DNA from: Muribacter muris
Lineage (GTDB): Bacteria > Pseudomonadota > Gammaproteobacteria > Enterobacterales > Pasteurellaceae
Assembly: GCF_001038205.1 (NCBI RefSeq)
Contig: NZ_JWIZ01000056.1
Span: forward strand, 1 to 64,000
DNA: 64,000 bases
Direction: 5' to 3'
Below the pieces are notes generated by a model. That model did not search any database. It was not told the DNA's origin and worked only from the letters and a program-made list of their open reading frames with translations. Of this stretch, positions 49,687-56,027 are shown one piece after another (position 1 is the first letter of the stretch; every line of letters begins with the position of its first letter). Both the position numbers and the translations under genes were made by a program.

Positions 49687-50358
49687 TTATTTTCTAAATA
49701 AACAGAACCAAATCGAAAATCTTGTGCTGTAAGCCACCGCAATTAACATCGCAAAAAAGTCAAAATAAAAGACAGCTTGCACTTCATCATAATTGAAGTA
49801 GGCAAAATCCACTTGGAGCAATAAATAGGGTAACAACTCTCGTTGTACAAAAACGAAAATACTATAAGAAGCGATAATCAGCCAACAAGCAGGAATAAGC
49901 CTACGCGCAAGCCAATGTTCAAGATCTAAACGGTAGCCGTTTGCCAATAAATTCGCAATCGCTTTCCAATGTAACCTCAAATGGACGCTCACTAAAATTT
50001 GCAACCAATGTGTGTTGGTCATATGCATTTTTCGCATTAAATCTGTAGTAGAGTGGAACGGCATTTCCGCCAATAGATACTTAGAAAGCATAATTCCACT
50101 GATACAAGCGGTTAAAAACAACAAAAACGTTACAAAATTAATCGTACTTTGCAAAATACGATAGCTGTTATAACTGCCCGAAAAGGTCTTTTTGAGCCAC
50201 CACGTATTCAGTGAAAGATGAGAAATAATCAATGCGAAAAAGACTAATCCCAGCCATTCGTGCGTGATTTCTTCATACAGATGATAACCAAAAAGCGAGA
50301 GCAGTATTGCCGTCAGAACGAGATCTTGAGCGAGTTGGAAGAGATGTTTTTTCTTCAT
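49687..50358 (-). CDS. DUF4405-like membrane protein (possible b-type heme)
   Basis: A 223-residue protein with four main hydrophobic spans and a fifth near the C-terminus. Histidines fall in places typical of diheme cytochrome b-like DUF4405 proteins: HEWLGLVFFALIISHLSLNTWW near residues 33-55 and MRKMHMTNTHWLQILVSVHLRLHW near residues 109-131. Electron-transfer function is inferred only. An IS-end-like repeat begins 17 bp upstream of its ATG, so its native promoter may have been replaced. The frame continues open past its stop. Confidence 0.6.
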   Translation of the reverse strand: MKKKHLFQLAQDLVLTAILLSLFGYHLYEEITHEWLGLVFFALIISHLSLNTWWLKKTFSGSYNSYRILQSTINFVTFLLFLTACISGIMLSKYLLAEMPFHSTTDLMRKMHMTNTHWLQILVSVHLRLHWKAIANLLANGYRLDLEHWLARRLIPACWLIIASYSIFVFVQRELLPYLLLQVDFAYFNYDEVQAVFYFDFFAMLIAVAYSTRFSIWFCLFRK

Positions 50359-50375
50359 AAAATTGAAATTTAAAC

Positions 50376-50399
50376 GGCATTATGTAGCAGTTGCACAAA
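50376..50399 (+). repeat. IS-end-like repeat, copy 2
   Basis: Contains ATTATGTAGCAGTTGCACAA preceded by GGC. It is the same motif as at 72-97 (opposite orientation) and 63021-63044 (same orientation). It lies between the DUF4405-like gene and transposase A and probably marks an element boundary. Confidence 0.55.
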
Positions 50400-50472
50400 A
50401 TTCACAACTCCTACGAAAGTCTGTTAAAATTTACAGCTAAATTTTAGCAGATCATTTCTTTAAAATCGACAA

Positions 50473-50509
50473 AAACGCCCTACACACGAATAAAATGCAC
50501 AGGGCGTTT
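50473..50509. terminator. Terminator-like hairpin after transposase A
   Basis: AAACGCCCT-N19-AGGGCGTTT, 9-bp perfect arms, about 98 bp past the transposase A stop in the minus direction, with A-rich DNA beyond the arm (T-run on the minus strand). Confidence 0.6.
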
Positions 50510-50606
50510 CATTTTTGCTAAATTCAAGACGAGCTTACCCAATCCACTTGCTTTCAAGTAGAAATTTAACCATTTCAAAAACCAATTAAACCGTCAGATT
50601 TAGGCT

Positions 50607-51737
50607 TTACGCCACCAACGAGAAAAACTCATCCTGTTCGTTCGTACTCATCTCATTCAACCGCATCGCGTATTCTTTCGAAATCTCTTGGGGCGAAAAC
50701 GCATCCATTCCGATAATTTCACCTAAACGATGATTTCCTTGCCAGTAGCCTACCCATTCTCTTAACGGTAATACCCACAAACAGCGTTGCAGCACATCTT
50801 TAAAGAGTTGTCCGTTGGATTTGCGGCGATTGTCCGACATATAGGCGGCTTGATTGGCATAAAGTAAGGCGTATTTGTTTGAGAGATGGTGATGCACACC
50901 TCGCGTTAAATCGCGTTCACGGGCATTAAAGGATTCGACTAAATTGTTGTTTACGCCGCATTTACTGTACGCTTCCTGATGATTGACCGACCAAACGTTG
51001 TAGTGGAAATCTAACTGTTTGTAGGCAGGGTTTTCATCGCAGAAAATATCGCTACCTTGCTTCACAAAGCGTTTGTTCATCGCAAAAATGGTGTCGGCGT
51101 TTTCGGAATAGTCCATCGCCACAATAGTTCGGTTTGAGCCATTCAAATTAGAATCGTTGGCGGCACGCTGCACCAAACTGATGATACAACGCTTAGTCGG
51201 GCGGAATTTGGGATAGCCTGTTTTCTTTTCTCTCTGTTTGGCTCTATTATTACGGAAATTGGCTTTACGTTGACGAAAGTTAATCCACATCCCGTCCTGA
51301 TGAATTTCGCCTTGTAAGGGCGATAAATCACGTGTTTTAAACAAGGCTTCGCGCAGCTTTTGACAAAGGACGTAAGCCGTTTTATAGCTAACACCCAAAT
51401 GGCGACTCATCGTAATAGCCGATATGCCTTTGACTTCATTTACAAATAAGGTAATAGCCGCGAGCAAATCCACGAGAGCCAGTTTATGAAAGGCGAAAAC
51501 GGTGTTCGTGGTGATATAAAAATCGCGCGAGCAATGTTTGCACGTCCAACGTTTACGAGACGATAAGAAATAGGCGTGATGACGAGTATTGCAGTACGGG
51601 CAACAGACATCATTCAGGTTATCGGAATTGCCCCAACGTGCGCCTTTCATCAGGCGAAGGACAGCATCGTCTGACAAGCGGTAAATCGTTTTAAGTTTGA
51701 GTGTACGAGATTGGGGAGAAAGCAAGAAGTGCTGCAT
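50607..51737 (-). mobile_element. IS1595-family transposase A
   Basis: A 376-residue transposase. The N-terminus has a zinc ribbon (CPYCNTRHHAYF... CKHCSRDF, residues 45-73). The catalytic core shows the first Asp in EIHQDGMWINF, the second in FCDENPAY and the Glu in NNLVESFNARERDL, as expected for a DDE enzyme of the IS1595 group. It closely resembles transposase C and is more distant from transposase B. It appears full length and ends ...EQDEFFSLVA. A palindromic leader and two orphan genes on the same strand lie upstream. Terminal repeats could not be paired, so element limits are uncertain. Confidence 0.85.
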
Positions 51738-51755
51738 CGTGAAACCTTTGTTTTA

Positions 51756-51799
51756 TTACATAACTTCCCACTGCATATTCAACGTATGCAGTGATGTAA
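51756..51799 (-). promoter_or_regulatory. Nested inverted repeat in the leader of transposase A
   Basis: CACTGCATA (51769-51777) and TATGCAGTG (51785-51793) are perfect 9-bp arms with a 7-nt loop; outside them TTACAT (51756-51761) and ATGTAA (51794-51799) also pair. It lies 19-62 bp before the transposase ATG. It may be an RNA hairpin in the leader or an operator; there is no T-run, so it is not an obvious terminator. Confidence 0.5.
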
Positions 51800-51926
51800 C
51801 AAAACAACACAAAGGACTTACTACACAGTAAATCTCTTTTAAAGGAAACACAAAAGAACTCGTTAGACTACCTGCCTAACGAGCCTTTAATCTATCAAAA
51901 AATGAGTAATTTGTCAATGGGAAGTG

Positions 51927-52322
51927 CTAGTTTACCAACTCCAATTTCCGTTGATACACCTCGTGGCGTTCCAACACATAACGTGTTATTTCATCGTCAT
52001 CGTAGAGCCACTCAATCAGACTATCGACTTCTGCAATCGCTTTCTGAGCCTGCTGCAACGCATAGGCGTGGGTATCAGTAGGGAAGATTTGATGATGAAA
52101 CGGATCGCGTTCATCATAGCTCTGCCATTTATCATAGTCGGCTTGTTTTCTTCTCGTCTCGATGACTTCCCAGTCAATCCTTTCTCCCTGATACGGCTCT
52201 AATTTTGGCTCTGGTTTATTCTGTAAGATACGAATGAGTGTCTGCGTTTCATCGTCAAGGTGAAAATCCTCAAACCAGATTTCAGAAAACAAGCTACGGT
52301 TGAATGTAAAAGATCTCATCAT
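51927..52322 (-). CDS. Hypothetical acidic protein, 131 aa
   Basis: I do not recognise this protein. It is soluble, acidic and rich in aromatic residues, with a stretch AYALQQAQKAIAEVDSLIEW near residue 85 predicted to be helical. Its start overlaps the end of the preceding membrane-protein gene by 4 nt (ATGA), so the two are coupled. It lies about 190 bp upstream of transposase A on the same strand and could be a passenger or a neighbouring accessory gene. Confidence 0.6.
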   Translation of the reverse strand: MMRSFTFNRSLFSEIWFEDFHLDDETQTLIRILQNKPEPKLEPYQGERIDWEVIETRRKQADYDKWQSYDERDPFHHQIFPTDTHAYALQQAQKAIAEVDSLIEWLYDDDEITRYVLERHEVYQRKLELVN

Positions 52323-52660
52323 TTCCTCTCCAAATAGGCTTCTCGTTTCGCTCTATCTTTTGCTGAAAAAATCCAGTTTTTCGACACAAAGCAGTACATG
52401 GGCATTTCTTTGCGTGAAGTAGCCACTTCAGGAAAATACGGAATAAGCTGAATCCCCATAATGAAGCCTTCCATACTGCATACGAGCTTACTTAACCGTC
52501 CGTAATCGCGTAAAAAGGCGATGTCGCTTTTCATCAACCACAATGACAGGCTAACGAATATGCTCATCAAAATGAGATAGTAGAGGGGCTTTAAGGCTAA
52601 GGTGCGCCGACAAAGCCAGATTAAGAGGGGGATCGTAACAAGATCAAAGAGAAATGACAT
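52319..52660 (-). CDS. Hypothetical small membrane protein, 113 aa
   Basis: Two hydrophobic segments (residues about 5-20 and 25-43) followed by a soluble part that ends in a basic helix (AKDRAKREAYLERK). No family recognised. It is the first gene of a two-gene unit with the 131-aa protein, and a long hairpin lies 55-123 bp before its ATG. The layout (membrane part, basic tail, transposase downstream) is similar to the 126-aa ORF ahead of transposase C, though the sequences are not obviously related. Confidence 0.6.
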   Translation of the reverse strand: MSFLFDLVTIPLLIWLCRRTLALKPLYYLILMSIFVSLSLWLMKSDIAFLRDYGRLSKLVCSMEGFIMGIQLIPYFPEVATSRKEMPMYCFVSKNWIFSAKDRAKREAYLERK

Positions 52661-52714
52661 AATGGTTTCCTTCTATGTGTTGATGAATCATCGGGTATGA
52701 AGGAATCCATAAAA

Positions 52715-52783
52715 AATAGTCTCTTCATTACCACTTTTTTCAAGCCTTTTAAGACTTAAAAAGCAAGTAATGAAGGGACTATT
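52715..52783 (-). promoter_or_regulatory. Long hairpin in the leader of the two-gene unit
   Basis: AATAGTCTCTTCATTAC (52715-52731) and GTAATGAAGGGACTATT (52767-52783) are 17-nt inverted arms with 16 matches. On the minus strand the distal arm runs into TTTTTT, so it could be an intrinsic terminator or leader attenuator for the downstream genes, or the 3' end of a small RNA. The rest of 52661-53021 shows no gene. Confidence 0.5.
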
Positions 52784-52983
52784 GTCCGTGGGCAAAAGGT
52801 ATTAGTTATAGGGGCCTTTGTCAAGCGAAATTTTGCTATACATTTTCTCGCCAAAATCGACTTAAACCCTGATGAAATCGCAAAAGCACCTTGTCAAGAA
52901 AAATCTTTTTTGCAGTTTGATTGCAGATATTTTGTTCTAATGGGAAGTGATTTGCTTGTGTTTTATACAGTATTCAGATGTGG

Positions 52984-52989
52984 TATAAT
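52984..52989 (+). promoter_or_regulatory. -10 box before the decayed toxin-antitoxin pair
   Basis: A consensus TATAAT lies 32 bp before the ATG at 53022, with an SD-like AAAGGA between. The -35 region is poor (TTTTAT at 17-bp spacing). Confidence 0.4.
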
Positions 52990-53021
52990 GTGGCGAATTG
53001 CAAAGGAATAGGACAATCTAA

Positions 53022-53486
53022 ATGCTTTATATTCCACCGACAAATCCTGATTATTATGTCAGCAGTATCGTAGCGCTGAATGTGATTAGTCCTGAAAATA
53101 CGGGCGATTGGCACAGCGCTGCGGCATTAAGCGCCAACGCTTATCCGCCTGAGTTCTATCTCTATGGCGAAAATTAGCCGAAGAATACCCACCATTTATT
53201 GGGGCAGCAAGGCATTATTGACGGCACGCAGCGGCTCAATGAGATGGGCTATTACCCTGAACATACGCCAGTTTGGATGGCAGACCATCCAAGAGCCTGT
53301 GTGGATTATCTCTATTACGCCGTACTGAAAACAGGTTCGATTGGGCGTGTTACCCTTGATGATTGGTTTCCAAGCGATGAGGATAAAGAATCGGTTTATA
53401 CTCTGATTAGTGCGCTAGAGCCTAATTTAACGGAAAGTGAAAAGGAGAACTTACGATTATGGAAAAACGAGAATCCAATAATGTAA
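53022..53486 (+). pseudogene. Partner (putative antitoxin) of an AbiEii-type toxin, nonsense mutation
   Basis: A frame beginning MLYIPPTNPDYYVSSIVALN runs 51 codons to an in-frame TAG at 53175-53177 and then stays open, reading ...HHLLGQQGIIDGTQRLNEMG, to the TAA at 53486. With the stop read through, the product would be about 154 residues. The last 28 bases overlap the AbiEii-like toxin gene, as in bicistronic toxin-antitoxin pairs. The antitoxin role is inferred from that position; I do not recognise the family by sequence. Confidence 0.65.
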
Positions 53487-53848
53487 ACGAACGTGATAAA
53501 CAACACGAACGATTGATGCGTGGTGTATTGTCTCAATTAGTCGAAACCCCACTTGTGTTGAAAGGCGGCACAGCCCTTTATTTAGGTTATGGGCTAAATT
53601 GCTTCTCCGAAGATTTAGATTTTGACTCCGATAAAAAGCTCAACCTTATCAGCAAAATTAAAAGTGCTGCGCCCCACGGCATTATTATTGATGAGATCAA
53701 CGTGAAGAAAGATACCGATACAGTCAGTCGCTATATGGTGAATTATCACGTTCGAGATACAGGGCATAAAGACTCTCTCAAAATTGAAATTTCCAGCCAT
53801 ATATACCAAAAGAACCTAAAGCTCAATCACTCATTACTATGCGATTAG
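53459..53848 (+). pseudogene. AbiEii-like nucleotidyltransferase toxin, truncated
   Basis: Residues 34-60 contain the nucleotidyltransferase signature VLKGGTALYLGYG followed by FSEDLDFD, with GG(T/S) and the DxD metal-binding acidic pair typical of AbiEii/AbiGii toxins. Only 129 codons remain, about half the family length. The reading frame ends a few codons after EISSHIY, where the DNA switches to unrelated winged-helix coding sequence. The C-terminal substrate-binding part is absent, so activity is unlikely. Confidence 0.75.
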
Positions 53849-54057
53849 TCGCTCAAGTGTTACGAGAAACTCCAGATTGGATACTGTGTAGTGAGATTGC
53901 TGAAAAAGTTTTAGCGTTGTTGGGAAATCCACAATGTGTGAATGTTGGGGATAAACATTATAACGTGGTTAATCGCATATTAGTGAAATTACATAAAAAA
54001 GGGATTGTTGAATGTGGTTGCGGATTTTGGCGGTTAAAACCACTTGAACAGGGATAA
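53839..54057 (+). pseudogene. Winged-helix fragment related to the IS1595 companion protein
   Basis: The 72 codons from MRLVAQVLRETPDWILCSEI to FWRLKPLEQG can be aligned by eye with the C-terminal domain of the companion protein at 54069-54491: LVAQVLRE/LVQILRNE, EIAEKV/ELTQRI, HYNVVNRIL/HQGSVRKQL, and FWRLK/YWQWK. Its frame is open from 53788, without an obvious start, right at the point where the AbiEii frame ends. It is most likely the 3' remnant of a second copy of that companion gene, lacking the coiled-coil N-terminus. Confidence 0.5.
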
Positions 54058-54068
54058 AAGAAATACCG

Positions 54069-54491
54069 CTATTTTTGTTTCCATTGCCAATAGACTTCCC
54101 TACGGCTAATTTGCGTTCGGATTACCCAATCTCTTTGGTAGAACGCATTGAGTTGCTTGCGAACGGAACCCTGATGCTTTTCGGTGGGAATATTTTGATT
54201 TCCCTCTATATCAAAAATTCGTTGCGTCAGTTCAGCAACGGTAAAACCCTTGCTTGATTCATTGCGTAGAATTTGAACAAGGTATCTACGGATTTTTCCT
54301 TTGAATAATTTATGTCTTTGTCGATAAGTAAAGTTTTCCGTATTGTAACGTGCAATATCTTCTTCTGTTTTCATCAACGCAATGGCTTTTTGAACGGTGG
54401 CAATTTTTACGTTCAATAATGCGAGATGTTCCAGTACCTGTTTTCGCTCAAATTCAAGGTGTTTAAGTTTTTGGTCAAGTTTATAAGCCAT
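54069..54491 (-). CDS. Coiled-coil/winged-helix companion of transposase B
   Basis: A 140-residue protein. Residues 1-45 (MAYKLDQKLKHLEFERKQVL and on) form a heptad-like coiled coil, and residues about 70-140 look like a winged helix (YLVQILRNESSKGFTVAELT... ISRREVYWQWKQK). I chose the ATG at 54491, which has AGGA 5-6 nt upstream; two in-frame ATGs lie 2 and 6 codons earlier. It follows transposase B by 8 nt and must be cotranscribed with it. A DNA-binding accessory or regulator of transposition is an inference. A related remnant lies next to it on the other strand. Confidence 0.65.
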   Translation of the reverse strand: MAYKLDQKLKHLEFERKQVLEHLALLNVKIATVQKAIALMKTEEDIARYNTENFTYRQRHKLFKGKIRRYLVQILRNESSKGFTVAELTQRIFDIEGNQNIPTEKHQGSVRKQLNAFYQRDWVIRTQISRREVYWQWKQK

Positions 54492-54499
54492 TGTCATTC

Positions 54500-55537
54500 C
54501 TACTGCCAAATAGGTTCTTGTATGGTGTATTTACGCTGCCAGTAACTGCACCATTCGTTGTTTTCGTTAGTCGTATTCAAGCATTTGCTGAGAACATCTT
54601 TGAACTGCCAATCATTCAATTTTCTACGGTTATCTTCCCGATACGCGACTTCATTGGCATACCCCAATAAATAGAGATTGCTCATTTTGTGCATTTGTCC
54701 GTAGTACATTCGTTTAAATCGGCTGAAATAACTTTCCGCTTGGTTGTTTGTAATGCCTGCATCACTACGGTATTCGTCTTTATGGTTGACGGCATAATGT
54801 TCGTAAAACGGCATTAATACATTGTAAGCATGACTTTCATCAGTATGGATGCGAGAACCTCGCTTAATGAACTTATCGGCAAATTGTTTCACGATAGATG
54901 GTGTTTCGGAGTAGGTAATAAAAACGTGAGTATGTTTTGCACCTTTGGCATATTGATTGGTTTCTTTTTCTGTTGCGGTATAATGTTCACGAGCAACCAT
55001 CACACAGCGTTTATCGGGACTTTGATTTTCTTTTAAGCGATAATCAATGCGGTCTGCTTTCTTATTTGCCTTACGAGGTGCAGGATGAACATAAGTACCG
55101 TCCACCTCCACAAGCCCTTGAAATTGTTTAAAATCTCGCTGTTCAAGCAAGGCTTTACGCAATTTTTGTGCTAAAACATAGGCAGTTTTATATTGAACAT
55201 CTAAATCCCGTGATAACTGTAATGCTGGAATCCCTTTTACCGCATTAACAAACAAAGCTATCGCCAGTAAATAGGTTTGAATCGGTAGCTTGTGATTTGC
55301 AAAAATCGTGCCTGATGTAATGCTAAAGGTGTGTTTACAATGTTTGCACCGCCACTGCTTACGAGTAGAAATGAAATAGGCTTGATGTTGTATACCGCAT
55401 TTTGGACAAATTTGTTCATGCTTACTTTTCCAGCGCAATTCATGTAATAAAGAAAATACGTTTGCATCAGATAATTGGATTATTTTAGGCAAGCTTAGTT
55501 TTCTTGCAGAGCTAGATAACAAAAAATGTTGTGGCAT
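54500..55537 (-). mobile_element. IS1595-family transposase B
   Basis: A 345-residue transposase with a zinc ribbon (CPKCGIQHQAYF... CKHCKHTF) and DDE residues in GLVEVDGTYVHP, HTDESHAYN and NNQAESYFSRFKR. It shares the fold and N-terminal MPQHFLLSSSARKL with transposases A and C but differs in much of the core, so it is a different member of the family. It appears intact. A companion gene follows it. Its upstream region contains the first operator-like palindrome of the adjacent XRE regulator gene. Terminal repeats were not identified. Confidence 0.85.
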
Positions 55538-55591
55538 ACCTTATAAACCTTGCTATTGAGATAGAATTAGATAGAATAGCACTTATCGAAA

Positions 55592-55671
55592 AGTTACCCG
55601 ATTGAGTAACTAATTTAAGTAAATATTACCACTTCGAGTAAACAAGGTCAAGCAGAGTTACTCATTTGAAC
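55592..55671 (+). promoter_or_regulatory. Three operator-like repeats before the XRE gene
   Basis: AGTTACCCGATTGAGTAACT (55592-55611) is palindromic at 16 of 20 positions. TATTACCACTTCGAGTAAAC (55624-55643) and AGTTACTCATTTGAAC (55656-55671) repeat its theme at 32-bp steps, i.e. three helical turns. The last overlaps the TTG start of the XRE gene. This is the layout of an autorepressed lambda-type operator. The first site also lies in the upstream region of divergent transposase B. Confidence 0.6.
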
Positions 55672-56001
55672 ATTTCAGATCGACTTAACCAACTTATTGA
55701 GCTTAAAAAGCTCAATATCAAAGATTTTGCTGAACAATGCGATATCCCTTATCGCTCTATGTACAACTATGTGCGTGGTGAACGTGAACCGAATTTAGAA
55801 GCCCTTTCTAAAATCGGTCAGACATTTAATGTGAATTTAAATTGGCTAATTACTGGCAATGGCGAGATATTTAAAGGTGTTTCCAATAAGCTTTTTTCTG
55901 TTGAAGAGAACCAACTGATTGAGGCTTATAGAACAATGGGAATGGAAGTAAAAGATGCTTTTCAAATTGCGTTTAAGGCAATAAAAACTTATACAAAATA
56001 A
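55666..56001 (+). CDS. XRE/CI-type HTH transcriptional regulator
   Basis: A 111-residue regulator, presumed to start at TTG 55666. The HTH covers residues 5-60 (LNQLIELKKLNIKDFAEQCD, then YRSMYNYVRGEREPNLEAL) with a short C-terminal helical part. It resembles small phage-type repressors more than restriction control (C) proteins, though control of the adjacent mod gene (26 nt downstream, same strand) is possible. Operator-like repeats cover its start. It is divergent from transposase B. Confidence 0.7.
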   Translation: MNISDRLNQLIELKKLNIKDFAEQCDIPYRSMYNYVRGEREPNLEALSKIGQTFNVNLNWLITGNGEIFKGVSNKLFSVEENQLIEAYRTMGMEVKDAFQIAFKAIKTYTK

Positions 56002-56027
56002 CATTTATATCAAAGGAATTATTATTT

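Noticed and set aside
55666-56001. XRE protein as a restriction control (C) protein
   Set aside because: C proteins usually accompany type II systems and are shorter; this one looks like a phage-type repressor, so only general proximity to mod supports the idea.
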